Shown one piece after another: positions 8,964 through 18,640 of a DNA stretch of 64,000 bases. Position 1 is the first letter of the stretch, and every line of letters begins with the position of its first letter. The DNA lies in contig OU696572.1 of assembly GCA_916048095.2 (NCBI GenBank), forward strand, positions 7,467,454 through 7,531,453, given 5' to 3'. The notes beneath the pieces are model-generated. The model saw nothing but the letters and a program-made list of their open reading frames with translations. It was not told the origin of the DNA and ran no database searches. Source of the DNA: Sacculina carcini (taxonomy: Eukaryota > Arthropoda > Thecostraca > Sacculinidae). The translations under genes and the position numbers were made by a program.

Positions 8964-10051
8964 TATGGCATACACGTTGGCTAACGATAAACTCATCGGC
9001 TTTCTAGAAGTATTTGTTCCCAATCCTGTACGATGTCTAGCCATACTTGTCATTGAGTAAACAGCGAAGGCTGGTTTAGACACCGATAACTGACTTCGTA
9101 TATATTATATGTTCTATGTCGATTGGTAACACAAATAATCTGGACGACGGTCAATTGAGTGAATTACTCGGATACACAGACAGAAAAATAAGCGTACGAC
9201 CTCTAAAAAGGAAACCGCCTCCTTATTCGATCACGCGAGGTCTCTACTCTCTTGCAAACCAACTTTTCGTGCTTTATTTTTTGTATGTAGATGAGTGTGT
9301 GTGTGTGTGTATTTGGAATTTGTGTTCGTTCAGCATGTGATGCGTTGTATGGCTTGATGAAATGGTGGGATCTGATTGGACGAGAGACATATCGCACCAC
9401 TATAGCGCCTTCCAACCGGACCTTGATCAACGCTGCGTGTATTGACATGCACACACACACACCCGTAGCCTGTGCAGGCGCTATGATAGTTATGCTTGCA
9501 GTCCATACAGGATATTATGTGCTGAAAATGCATGTTTAAACGATGGAATGCATTGCTTCAACGCTGAAACGTTGTATGCTGAGACCAGAGCGTAGCAACC
9601 GAGTGATAAGGGGCCCTTGCCTCTCATGATATTAAAATTTATCATAAAGTAGCACATAATATTCCCCATCTTATTATACCGAGGGGTTGCTCGTAACTGC
9701 ATTTTCCCAATGTCCCACCTCATTATCAGTAGCGGCAACAGTATGTTTCCGTTGGGGGTATGAGGGTGACTAAGAAAAAAGATGCGGGGGCTTGGCGAAA
9801 CATAACTGTGTAACTGTGTGTATGTAAACTGTTGCTGTGTGTGAGTGTGCCTGTGTGCAAGTGTGAATAGTAAGCAAGTGTGTATGTGCGTTTGTGTGTG
9901 TGTGCCTGTGTGTGTGAATGTGTGTGTGTGTGTGTGTTTGTATGTGTGTGCGTGAGGAAGTGAGTCTGTGTAAGCGTGGTCGTGGCAAGTGTGCCCGCCT
10001 GGGGCCCACTCGCGTATTGTGTATTTTTCCTAGCGTTGTTACAGGAAAATT
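8964..10051. other. Non-coding part of arm A with CA/TG microsatellites
   Basis: No gene is supported. Simple repeats lie at about 9296-9311 (TG), 9450-9462 (CA) and 9880-9955 (TG). The ORFs over them are rich in Cys/Val or His/Thr and are artefacts. The stretch is present inverted at 54044-56305, interrupted there by a hAT-like element and a short LINE tail. Confidence 0.7.
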
Positions 10052-10465
10052 ACACGTAAAGTATATACGACAAATCCGAAAAGATACTCTTATAAGCGGG
10101 GTTCTCTTATATCGGGGCTTCTCATATCCGGTGTACACAACATATGGTATGTTGACTCCAGAACCGGAATTATAATCAGTTGTGTTTTAGCACTTGTGTT
10201 TTAGCAATCAGTTGTGTTTTAATTAATCGCTACGAACAACTACTACTTGTTCCAGTTTGAATTTTGTTTTCATATCGTGCGGACGTTATTAAGTCGATTG
10301 CGCAATTTTCCGTTAATTTTTCCGTTAGGCTATAATACTGAATTTGAAATTGTTTTAGGCCTGTTCATTTATCAGTTAGTGTGAGTGTATTTTTGTTGGA
10401 GTTGCTGTTTGAATGTCTTCAAACTGATTCTGGTGTTCGCTTGGTGAGTTTATCTGTGTGAAAGT
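10052..10465 (+). other. Junction and probable 5' UTR of LINE-C
   Basis: After arm A ends, the sequence is not found elsewhere in the window. From about 10175 there are three close copies of a CAGTTGTGTTTTAG-like phrase. The region leads to the first ATG of LINE-C at 10466. Where the LINE starts is not visible; about 10190 is a guess. Confidence 0.4.
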
Positions 10466-10930
10466 ATGGACAATGACACGGTGAAAATGCTGTTAACCTC
10501 GCAAAAGTCAGCATTCAAATATGCGATGGAAGCCATGGCAAATCAGCTCAATGGTAGAATCAAGTGTCTGGAGGACACCATGACATATTACAGGAGGAGT
10601 ATGGAATTCTCGCAAGCCGAGATTCTAGAGCACAAATTGATCATAAAGGATCTACAAAACAACGAAAAACTTCAACAAAAATCAATCACTGACTTGGAAA
10701 GAAAGATTGACTGACTCGAAAAACGAGCCAATAATTCGGAGGATCACAGCCGCCGCTTTAATGTGAGAATCTCTGGTCTGAAAGAAGAGGGCTTTGAGAC
10801 ATGGGAACAGACGACGGAATCGGTGAAGTCCTTGATGACCAAAAAGCTTGATATTGAAGACTGCCACATCGAGAATGCTTTTCGTGTTGGGAGGAGAGAA
10901 GGCACTATGATAATTTTGCATATTTCATAA
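10466..10930 (+). pseudogene. LINE-C ORF1 relic (coiled-coil protein)
   Basis: The ORF starts at ATG 10466 and codes a helical, heptad-rich N-terminus (about residues 10-82), then a TGA at 10712-10714. The frame continues with NSEDHSRRFNVRISGLKEEG and ENAFRVGRREGTMIILHIS, which resembles the RNA-binding core of L1/CR1-type ORF1 proteins. After that the sequence jumps to endonuclease, so the C-terminus of ORF1 and the start of ORF2 have been deleted. Such proteins bind the LINE RNA as a chaperone. Confidence 0.65.
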
Positions 10931-11180
10931 AAAATAGCTTAAGCGTAGATATAATAGCAGTTTGTGAGACATGGTTTGATTCTAGTACTCATTTCGATTT
11001 ATATAATTTAGAATCACATGAATTATTTAGATTAAATCGAAATAATAAAAGATCAGGTGGGGTTGCTTTATGCATACACAAAAAATATAATGCAGTTTCA
11101 GTTGAACACATGACAAAATCTATTTATAATTTATTTGAATGTTTAACGATCAAGATGAACACGGATATGAAATGTAAAAG

Positions 11181-11229
<49 letters not shown>

Positions 11230-11391
11230 GCCGTTGCGAGGAATTATGGGCCCCCCCCGAAGGCAACACTTGGGGCCCCCATTGTGAATATTGAATGCAT
11301 TTATTAGACACAATCACATAATACGTGAAGCAAAGGGGCCCCTCAACGTTCGGGGCCCCCCGGCCGGGGGTACGGGGGGCGGTTGCTACGG

Positions 11392-11475
<84 letters not shown>
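11181..11475. repeat. (TA)n microsatellite split by a MITE
   Basis: Alternating TA runs cover 11181-11225 and about 11397-11475. The GC-rich MITE lies between them, so the microsatellite existed at the insertion time and may have grown since. The ORFs reading YIYIYI are artefacts. Confidence 0.9.
11226..11396 (+). mobile_element. GC-rich hAT-like MITE, copy 2
   Basis: The 171-bp copy has ends CAGAGCCGTTGC and CAGAACCGTAGC and is shorter than the copies at 3352-3608 and 57157-57413 because of an internal deletion. It lies in (TA)n, so TATATATA on both sides would fit an 8-bp TSD but cannot be proved. Confidence 0.85.
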
Positions 11476-11477
<2 letters not shown>

Positions 11478-12112
11478 CTGTAGTTTACAGGACACCATCT
11501 TCCAATATAAATGATTTCACAGAGCACTTGAGCAACATCTTATCAACACATACATTTACAAACAATATAATTGCCGGGGACTTCAACATTGACATATCAA
11601 GATCTGAACAATATAATGCACAACATTTTATAAACACCATGCACAGTCTGGGCTATATTGCTTTAATAAAATCTCCCACTAGAGTAACAACTTCCAGCAC
11701 AACCGTCATAGATAATATATTCACAAATATCACTAGGCACAGTATAACTTCTGGCACAATTTCCTTTGACATAAGTGACCATTTACCAGTATACTGAAAT
11801 ATTAAAGATTTCATTAAGCCTCCTCCAGCTAACATATATACACTGAAAAGAATTATACAAGAACAATCTAAACAGGCATTTATTAATGAATTACAATTAG
11901 TTGATTGGAGCTGTATTGAGGCAGAGGATGTAAATGATTCGTTTGATAAGTTTCTGCATGTATACCAGACAATAGTAAATAAACACCTTCCACTAAGAAA
12001 ACTTCGTCATAAGGATAAAAAGTACTTGCCATGGTTGACAAAAGGATTGAATATATCATGTAGAAATAAAAACATTTTGTACAGAAAGTTCATCCGGAGT
12101 AAATTGGTGGGG

Positions 12113-12230
12113 GACCACAACAACAACAACAACAACAACAACAAAATACACAAGATACAGAAACAAACACTACACAAACACTACACTACACTACACAAAC
12201 AACAAACACTACACAAAATACAGAAACAAG
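12113..12230 (+). repeat. (CAA)n and ACACTACA-rich microsatellite in LINE-C
   Basis: About eight CAA units are followed by irregular ACTACACAAAC repeats inside the endonuclease-RT linker of LINE-C. They read as poly-Asn and Lys/His-rich peptide and probably arose by slippage after insertion. Confidence 0.8.
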
Positions 12231-12722
12231 CTCACCACTCTATTACGGGTAGCCAAACAAAATCACTACGCTGAAGTATTTTCAAAATGCAACAGCAACA
12301 TCAAACACACTTGGAAATATATTAGCGAAATAATTGGGAATCCAAAAGCCAGCAATAATTACCCTGCTAATTACCTCGTGTGCATTCGTTGAGTTCACAG
12401 AATACAATTTTTAGGTATCAAAGGGTTCTTGTTGTATAATGCGACTGGTTTGTGCATTTCGTCTCACAGTTTTGTGGAATTATCATTGGTTGAAAATTAA
12501 TCTTTCTGCTAGAGTCACTTGCACAATGCCTGAGTAGAGGTCTATACTGCTGCATGATATATTTATACTTGTCGTTGGCTTCGACGTTGGTTCTGGTTGA
12601 GTCTTGTTCTGGCTTAATCGTTGGTCTGTGACTCGTTGCTGCTGCTTTTTGCGTCCTTGGACTCGTTGCGGTGTAATTGCGTCATTCGTGCGGTGTTGCG
12701 GACATTTGGAGTAATACGAGCG

Positions 12723-13847
12723 ATGTCATGCGGCGATCAGGACAAATGCTACGTCTGCAAGTCCTCTAGTGGCGACTCCTCGAAGTGGATCGGTTGTTCC
12801 CTTTGCGACGGCTTGGCCCACATAAAATGCGCATCCCCTGTGGGCATCCGGGCTGAGATGATCAAACAGGTAAATTGGGTCTGCTAGCCATGCCTGACGA
12901 AGGCGAAATTCGCCCTTAACCTTTCCGACAGCGTGTCCAGTATGCGAGACCGTCTTGCGGGAGTTGAGTCGACACTCAACTCGATTCACTCATCGTCTGT
13001 TTCATCTGCACCGCTAGCGACAGAAAATCAACTAGCGAAACCCACTCACACCGTGGTTCTAAAATCCCGCGATAAATCGCCGGCTTGTCCGCGCAAGGTT
13101 GCTTCCGCTCTGTGCGATATTCCGATCAAGTCGTCCCGGCGTGCGGCCAATGGTGGCTTCGTCCTTCGTTGCTCCTCGTCTAGCGATGCGGCGCGTGCCC
13201 TTCACTGCGTACGCGAGGCCATTCCGCAGGTCGACGCTCATCTGCCCAGGGTTGCGTCATTTCGTCACAAGGTTACGGTAGCGAATATCCCTATGGGGTT
13301 GGAGCCATCTACTTTTGTCGATCACCTTCGCCGTAAAAACACTGTCCTTGCTGGGATACCCGATAGTGATTTGCGTCTCCTTTTTTTCACTGGCGTTAGG
13401 CACAACTCCCAACATGCGGTTCTGTCGGTGACTCCGTCGGCTCGCGCATCCCTTAAGTCCGTTGGTGACAGACTGTTCGTTGAGTTGTGCTCATGTCGCG
13501 TCTATCATCGCTTTTGGGTGGCCCGGTGTGCCCGCTGTGCTGGACTAGGCCACAATGAGGCCAAATATTCGCGTGCGAAAATTTGCGGCTATTGCGCTGG
13601 CTCTCATCGCTCTATCAACTGCGACCGCACAGCGCCGCCGAAGTACAATAACTGCGCAGTCTCTTCTCGCCCCCACTCGCACTCATCGTTGCTCTCGTCG
13701 TGTCCTTCGTTTGTCTCTGTTCGCGAATCTATTCGTTTGCGCACTGTCACTTCTGATGACCTCCTGTTCCATCCCTCGACTGCGGCTTCCTCCTCTCCAC
13801 CTTCCTCTCTTCCTTCTTCATCGTCCTCGCTTCAATCGTCCGCCTGA
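12723..13847 (+). pseudogene. LINE-B ORF1: PHD-type finger and CCHC protein
   Basis: The start ATG at 12723 gives MSCGDQDKCYVCKSS. Residues 9-56 form a PHD-like zinc finger (CYVC, CSLC, HIKC, WVC-PC), interrupted within its last CxxC pair by a TAG at 12885-12887. A central region follows (about residues 120-240), then two CCHC-type knuckles (CARCAGLGH and CGYCAGSHRSINC). Ser/Pro-rich low complexity leads to a TGA at 13845-13847. The protein would bind LINE RNA; PHD fingers are known in ORF1 of some CR1-group LINEs. The TAG makes this copy defective unless it is read through. The first knuckle has Tyr where a Cys is expected (NEAKYSRAKICGYC). Confidence 0.75.
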
Positions 13848-13850
13848 CTA
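13845..13850 (+). promoter_or_regulatory. UGA-CUA junction between LINE-B ORF1 and ORF2
   Basis: ORF1 stops at TGA, the next codon is CTA, and the same frame stays open without a stop to 16586. UGA followed by CUA is an established stop-codon readthrough context in alphaviruses and in some animal mRNAs. Use here is inferred. Confidence 0.5.
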
Positions 13851-16586
13851 CCTTCCCTTCCATCCGCACCGTCTTCCCGTTCCTCTGCCCCCTCGCCTTC
13901 CTTTCACCATTCTTCCAACTCCTCACCTGATCTTCAACCTGCTGCTTCTTTATGCTCTTCTTCATCTTTTTCTATCCGTTTCCTTAACATAAGATATTGT
14001 CGAAACAAATTCACCTACCTTAACCACCTTCTCTGCTTTCATGTCCTTTCAATACTCTACCTAGCCGAAACCTGGCTATTTGAGTCTGATATTCCATCTT
14101 TCATGGCTAACCTTCCTTCTAACTTTTCTTTTCTTCACAAATCTCGTTCTGATTCTAAATTCTCTGGTGGTGGAGTGGGCTGCATCTTTTCCAAATCTCT
14201 TCCAATATCTCTCTTATCTGATCCCATTCCTCCTCCTTCTTCTTTCGAATTTCTTCCACTCTGTATGTCATCCAGTCGCTCCTCTCATAAATTCTGTATT
14301 CTCGTTATCTACCGGCATAATCACCCCCGGTCTACTCCTCATTTCTTCTCTGAATTCTCCTCGCTCCTTGACGCTATAGTTTCTTCTTTCTCCAGCCGTT
14401 TCATTATCCTTGGTGACTTTAACTTTTGGGTTGACTGTCCCTCTCGCTCCTCCTTCGCATCGACTTTCAATCCTTCAAATCTTTCGACCTCTAATCCTCC
14501 ACTAGCATTCACACTTTTCAGAAATTTCAGGAATTTTTATCATCTTACGTTTCACAATCTTCTATCTAACCATTTCCCTTTGCATGTTCTTCACTCACTC
14601 CCTCCGTCTTCAATTTATCCCTTCTTATACTCCACTTTGTCTGATATCAATAACCTCATTTTTCCTCTCTCGTTCCGCTCTCACCGTCCTCGTGTATCTC
14701 CTTGGAGCTGTCCCTCTCTTACTTGTCTTAAGCGCCGTCTCCAGGCTTTGGAGCGTATCTGGCGACGCACTCGGCTCGCGGATGACTGGTCGGTCTTTTG
14801 CTCTGCTCGTTCTAACTATATTTCCTCCCTATCCTCTGCTAGGCAAGCTTACTACTCCTCACGCCTTTCCTCTCTATCTCGCTCTCCCAAAGCCCTCTGG
14901 AATATACTCAACTCTCTTTGCGGTCTCCGTCCTCCTTCTGCTAGTTCTTCTCTCACTGCTGACGAACTCTCTTCCTACTTCGTGAACAAAATTGAATCTG
15001 CGCAATCTAAAATCCCTCTCGGGAATGTCCATCTCTCTCGTACTACATCCCACTGCCAGCTTTCGTCTTTTTCTCAACTGGTCCTCTCCGACTTCCTTTC
15101 TCTTCTGTCCACATGTAAATTCGTTTCTTCTCCTGCTGATCCCATTAATTTCCGAGTTATTGTTCCATCCTTCAACTCCTTGATTCCTTACCTACTTCAC
15201 TTAGTCAACTCCTCTTTCTTCCACGGTGATTTTCTTGCCGACAAGCACGCCCATGTACATCCTATCCTCAAAAAACCTTCTCTAGATCCTTCTTTATGTA
15301 TTAACTATCGTCCCATCTCCCTCCTCAGCTTTTCCTCCAAACTCCTCGAATCTGCAATTTTCTCTCAGTTATCCCCTTATGTCTGCAATGCTCTTGATTC
15401 TCACCAATGCGGTTTCCGCCCTGGTCATTCTACTGAATCCGTTCTCATTTCTGTCTCCCAAGGTATTCTTTCCTCCTTCTCTTATCGTCATTCTGTTCTT
15501 CTAGTTCTACTTGATATGAGCTCTGCCTTTGACTTGGTTGATCATTCTATTCTCATCGATGACCTCCTCCATCTCGGTGTCTCGCATTCCGCTCTCTCAC
15601 TACTTCGTTCTTACTTGCATGGTCGCACTTTTTCTGTTAAGTTCAATTCCTCCGTTTCTACTGTGCTCCCTCTTAAGTCCGTTGTTCCTCAAGGCTCTAT
15701 TCTTGGTCCTCTCCTTTTCAATGTCTACATGTCTTCTCTTTGTCCCATCCTTAGGCGCTACTCCATTCCTTTCCATATTTATGCAGACGATATCCAATTA
15801 TATCTCCCTTGCTCTCTCTCGCATCCTAATATCTTTTCTGACGTACTTTCTGCTATCTCGACCTGGACCTCTTCACGTCGCCTACTCTTGAACACTTCTA
15901 AATCTGAATTTATCGCTCTTCATCCTCCTCGTATTGATCCTCCTTTCCCACCCTTGTCTCTTTCAGTGACTGTTAAAAATCTCGGTGTTATTTTTTTCTC
16001 TTCCCTTTCCTTCTCAACCAATATCCTTTCTACAGCTCGCACTTGTCGCTTGATTCTTCGCTCGCTTTATCCCATCCGTCCCTGTCTCGATCAGCCCTCT
16101 GCAATCAAGCTTATTAATTCTCTTATCTTCACCAGACTCGACTACTGCAGCTCACTCCACTTCAGCTGTCATAATTATTCTTTAAAAATTCTTCAGCGCG
16201 TAATGAATCAGTCCTGTCGTTTTGTTTTGCATCCTATCTTCTGTCGCCATACTTCTCCTTTTCTGTTTCAATTCCGTTGGCTTCCTATTAAATCGCGCAT
16301 TCACTTCAAAACCTGCTGCATAATATTCAAACTCTTACATGCTCCTAATCAATCTTTATATCTTTCTGATCTGCTCTCTCCCTCTTCTATCCCACTTCCC
16401 GTCATTCTGCTCCTCTATGCTGTCCTCGCGCCCTCAATGAATCTGCCTGGTCTTCTAAATCGTTCTCGTTCTACGGTCCTCGATTATATAACTCGCTCCC
16501 TTCTCATATCACCTCCTCGCTCACGTATCGATCTTTTACCTTTTCTCTACGTAAACATCTTGTCAAAATTTCCTTTGATCCCGTGA
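13848..16586 (+). CDS. LINE-B ORF2: AP endonuclease and reverse transcriptase
   Basis: The frame is open for about 912 codons after the ORF1 stop. Its first internal ATG is at 14103, but homology starts earlier (FLNIRYCRNKFTYLNHLL, about 13977), so translation must begin upstream of 14103 or continue from ORF1. The endonuclease shows YLAETWLFES and IILGDFNFWVD; the SDH region seems shortened (LLSNHFPLHV). RT motifs are INYRPISLLSFSSK, LVLLDMSSAFDLVDHS (A), SVVPQGSILGPLLF (B), HIYADDIQLY (YADD) and NLGVIFFSSLSF. The thumb TRLDYCSSLHFS and a C-terminal WLPIKSRIHFKTCCIIFKLL motif follow. The group is L2/CR1-like. Composition is remarkable, with Ser, Leu, Pro and Phe dominating because of C/T codons. 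Confidence 0.85.
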   Translation, partial: LPSLPSAPSSRSSAPSPSFHHSSNSSPDLQPAASLCSSSSFSIRFLNIRYCRNKFTYLNHLLCFHVLSILYLAETWLFESDIPSFMANLPSNFSFLHKSRSDSKFSGGGVGCIFSKSLPISLLSDPIPPPSSFEFLPLCMSSSRSSHKFCILVIYRHNHPRSTPHFFSEFSSLLDAIVSSFSSRFIILGDFNFWVDCPSRSSFASTFNPSNLSTSNPPLAFTLFRNFRNFYHLTFHNLLSNHFPLHVLHSLPPSSIYPFLYSTLSDINNLIFPLSFRSHRPRVSPWSCPSLTCLKRRLQALERIWRRTRLADDWSVFCSARSNYISSLSSARQAYYSSRLSSLSRSPKALWNILNSLCGLRPPSASSSLTADELSSYFVNKIESAQSKIPLGNVHLSRTTSHCQLSSFSQLVLSDFLSLLSTCKFVSSPADPINFRVIVPSFNSLIPYLLHLVNSSFFHGDFLADKHAHVHPILKKPSLDPSLCINYRPISLLSFSSKLLESAIFSQLSPYVCNALDSHQCGFRPGHSTESVLISVSQGILSSFSYRHSVLLVLLDMSSAFDLVDHSILIDDLLHLGVSHSALSLLRSYLHGRTFSVKFNSSVSTVLPLKSVVPQGSILGPLLFNVYMSSLCPILRRYSIPFHIYADDIQLYLPCSLSHPNIFSDVLSAISTWTSSRRLLLNTSKSEFIALHPPRIDPPFPPLSLSVTVKNLGVIFFSSLSFSTNILSTARTCRLILRSLYPIRPCLDQPSAIKLINSLIFTRLDYCSSLHFSCHNYSLKILQRVMNQSCRFVLHPIFCRHTSPFLFQFRWLPIKSRIHFKTCCIIFKLLHAPNQSLYLSDLLSPSSIPLPVILLLYAVLAPSMNLPGLLNRSRSTVLDYITRSLLISPPRSRIDLLPFLYVNILSKFPLIP

Positions 16587-16910
16587 CTCATTCCTTGACT
16601 CCTTTTGCCTCTCTCTGATATGTGTGTGGGCGCGAATGCATGTATGCTTGTGTTTACCTATGTTTTAGTCTAATTATGTTTATTGTACTCTGTTATTGTG
16701 TTCTTCAATCACCCTTCAATGTGTTCTTCTCATTGTGTAAATGTGTTCATTGTGTTATTTGAATCGTGTAATATTTATTCATTCATGTCTTCTTTTTATT
16801 GTTTCCGTAATAACTGTTTTAGCTTTGTCCGCTTGTACATACTGTTAAGCTGCTGCACGACCGTGTGTGACAGGCGCTATAACAAATACACTGAACTGAA
16901 CTGAACTGAA
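16587..16910 (+). repeat. LINE-B 3' UTR and (CTGAA)n tail
   Basis: The untranslated end includes GACAGGCGCTATAACAAATA (16869-16888) and closes with four CTGAA units. A GCGCTATA core just before a short tandem tail also occurs at about 54704-54711 and, inverted, at about 62785-62792. Confidence 0.75.
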
Positions 16911-16949
16911 CTGCTCTTTTTCATCAGGACAACAATAATGTCACTGATC
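16911..16949 (+). mobile_element. LINE-C segment 2
   Basis: Thirty-nine bases of LINE-C lie between LINE-B and the gypsy element. They code the start of a phrase (DNNNVT) that continues after the gypsy element at 35379 with DPMHIATKFNEYF. The last four bases, GATC, are the gypsy TSD. Confidence 0.75.
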
Positions 16950-17431
16950 TGTGGTGGTTTACTCTGGTTAAATCAATTTTACCACACACAACATAACATG
17001 AAACATATGAGACAAGGTTCGGACGCACAAGGGAGAGTGTATTCTCGTCCACACACAACATACTTGACGCCTCGGAACATTCTAGTATTTCTGCTTTGGT
17101 GTATCAATCAGCGATGGCGTCTATTGATGCAAATATATATAAACATTAAATATAAATCACATATAACAAATTAATCAGTAAGTTTACAATGAAATTAATT
17201 AACATGACATGAAATGTAATACAAATAGCAATAAACCGAAAATAGTGAATGCCTTGACGAAACAAGTAACAAATCTAAACGTCTTGATTTGAACGACATT
17301 CATTTGTCATTAACTGAAAATTAAACAAGCAAATACAAAGTAAAATACATAAATTATAATATTCATAAATATTGAATGAGGAATCAAAATGATCAAAAGA
17401 TTAATTAATAAAAGCATAGACAGACACTACA
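16950..17431 (-). repeat. 3' LTR of gypsy element 1
   Basis: The 482-bp LTR reads TGTGGTGG...GACACTACA on the plus strand, with TG/CA ends on either strand. The part from about 17320 matches the short 5' LTR at 35263-35378. It is AT-rich, and no coding is supported. Confidence 0.85.
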
Positions 17432-17445
17432 AGAACTCCCCCGCC
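17432..17445 (-). promoter_or_regulatory. Polypurine tract of gypsy element 1
   Basis: On the minus strand GGCGGGGGAG lies next to the 3' LTR, as expected for the plus-strand primer. Confidence 0.75.
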
Positions 17446-17897
17446 AGAAGCGGAGCTTCAGAAAAGTCGTGACCAGTAATGGAACAAGGTCATAACAACG
17501 AGGTCATGTGTGACCAGTAGAACACCAAACAACAATTAACACATTCACACAATAAACCCACGCATACTCACTTAACCACTCATACCGATACATTAACAAA
17601 TATACGACCATAATCTCTAATCACCATACTAACGGAGTATTATGTCTCACATAAATGACACATAATGCAATACAATGATGTTTCCGTATGTTGAAATTAC
17701 ATAGTCAAACTGCAACATACATTATACAGGCACAATAGCATTGGTACCTTCAAAACACGCATTGAAGAATGTATACATTTAGGACGACCTTGTCCGCAAT
17801 TATACAATACAATACGATATTCATGGAATTCAACACGCACAAGTAATGAGTGAAATGGGTGTAAATGTGTAAACTATCAAAAATAGTGATAATCAGA
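17446..17897 (-). other. 3' untranslated region of gypsy element 1
   Basis: About 450 bases between the pol stop and the purine tract. They are AT-rich and I see no gene or clear signal. Confidence 0.6.
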
Positions 17898-17957
17898 CTA
17901 CTTTTTGAACGTCACTTTACGGCCTGACCTGGTGGTGGTGGTGGTACGCTCAACCAG
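17898..17957 (-). pseudogene. pol: Last codons of gypsy element 1 pol
   Basis: On the minus strand this short piece reads as a run of Thr codons followed by RSGRKVTFKK and a TAG stop (17898-17900), a typical gypsy pol C-terminus. It is the displaced end of the integrase ORF at 31266-32275, cut off by errantivirus-1, which shares the TSD ACCAG at 17953-17957. Confidence 0.75.
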
Positions 17958-18638
17958 TATAACAAAGTTATAATCAGACCAGTTTTCTATCTGTCAGTTT
18001 ACTCAGTTTTCTTTCTCTCTCTCTTTCTCAGTTTACGTTCTCGTTCTTTCGCAGCTTGCTTGTGCAGCTGTCGTTAGGCTAATTTATGTGTTAGAGCAAC
18101 GCCAGTATACACGGCGCCTGGTATGTTTGGCTCTAGCGGAGTATGTGTGACAGTGATTAATGACCCTTTTTTGTACGTTTGACTTGGCTGATCATCTCGA
18201 GGCAACACGCCTGTGTACTGTCAAATCGCGTTTAGAAATAGCTTGTGTCCCGGTTGTGTAGTTCGAGCAGTTTGGCCAGCTGGCAATTGCTTGCGAAATA
18301 TGGTGCCAACGACGTGTGTTCGTAGGTATATAACCCGGGGTTTAATGAGAATAGGGGGGTACTTTGGCTGTGCTTGTTGGTGGATCAGTTAGTTGGTTGG
18401 ACTGTCGACGTGCGAGATAGGACTCACCACTCACTCAGGCAAGCCGTAATTAATTCATTAGATTTAAGAATAACTTTAACGTAGATTGACTGATTGCTGA
18501 AAATATACAATTCAACTTCGACTGGGTGATCATTATTTGTTATCGCGGAACACAACATCAAGAGGAACTATCAAGACTTCACGATCAGCCAAACGAAGAT
18601 CAACATAACAACATATTATTATTATCATCATCGTTACA
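17958..18638 (+). repeat. 5' LTR of errantivirus-1
   Basis: The 681-bp LTR starts TATAACAAAG and ends CATCGTTACA. It carries GGTATATAACCCGG (about 18326), a likely TATA box, and a pyrimidine-rich stretch near its start. Older versions of it occur inverted at 35722-42468 (split) and 52790-53487. Confidence 0.9.
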
Positions 18639-18640
18639 TT

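Larger units (their letters stand above)
3078..10051 (+). repeat. Inverted-duplication arm A
   Basis: This stretch, apart from LINE-A, is repeated in reverse complement at 54044-62061. Matching landmarks are the GC-rich hAT-like element with its 8-bp TSD, the AT-rich tract 3617-4448, the 8964-9420 segment and the CA/TG microsatellites ending at 10051. The left boundary falls inside the hAT-like element 2992-3338, so the copied unit is not an ordinary transposon with defined ends. Only arm A carries LINE-A. Confidence 0.85.
10190..12368 (+). mobile_element. LINE-C segment 1 (ORF1 and endonuclease)
   Basis: This is the first of five pieces of one old APE-type LINE. It holds part of ORF1 and most of the endonuclease. 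A GC-rich MITE sits inside a (TA)n tract in it, and LINE-B interrupts it at 12369. The next pieces are 16911-16949, 35379-35721, 53488-54043 and 62062-62735. The protein sense runs on across each junction once the insertion and one TSD copy are ignored. Confidence 0.8.
10931..12368 (+). pseudogene. LINE-C AP endonuclease relic
   Basis: Endonuclease pieces are readable in several frames: AVCETWFDSSTHFDLYNLES and GGVALCIHKKYN before the MITE, then [29 protein letters not shown] (GDFN motif) and FDISDHLPVY (SDH motif) after it. The part after 11797 is the linker to RT and includes an expanded (CAA)n/(ACACTACA)n stretch at 12113-12230. Many stops and shifts show an old copy. The (TA)n tract plus MITE at 11181-11475 split the domain. 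Confidence 0.75.
12369..16910 (+). mobile_element. LINE-B: L2/CR1-like LINE inserted in LINE-C
   Basis: This full-length-looking LINE has a 5' UTR at 12369-12722, ORF1 with a PHD-type finger and CCHC knuckles, ORF2 with endonuclease and RT, and a 3' end with GGCGCTATA followed by (CTGAA)n. Both ORFs share one frame. The flanks both show CTGCT (12364-12368 and 16911-16915), a possible 5-bp TSD. The second half of the element is extremely pyrimidine-rich on the plus strand. Only two stops interrupt the whole frame: TAG 12885-12887 and TGA 13845-13847. Confidence 0.85.

Noticed and set aside
9770..10138. His/Thr-rich ORF on the minus strand
   Set aside because: It reads a CA/TG microsatellite; the inverse copy at 54062-54328 gives different ORFs.
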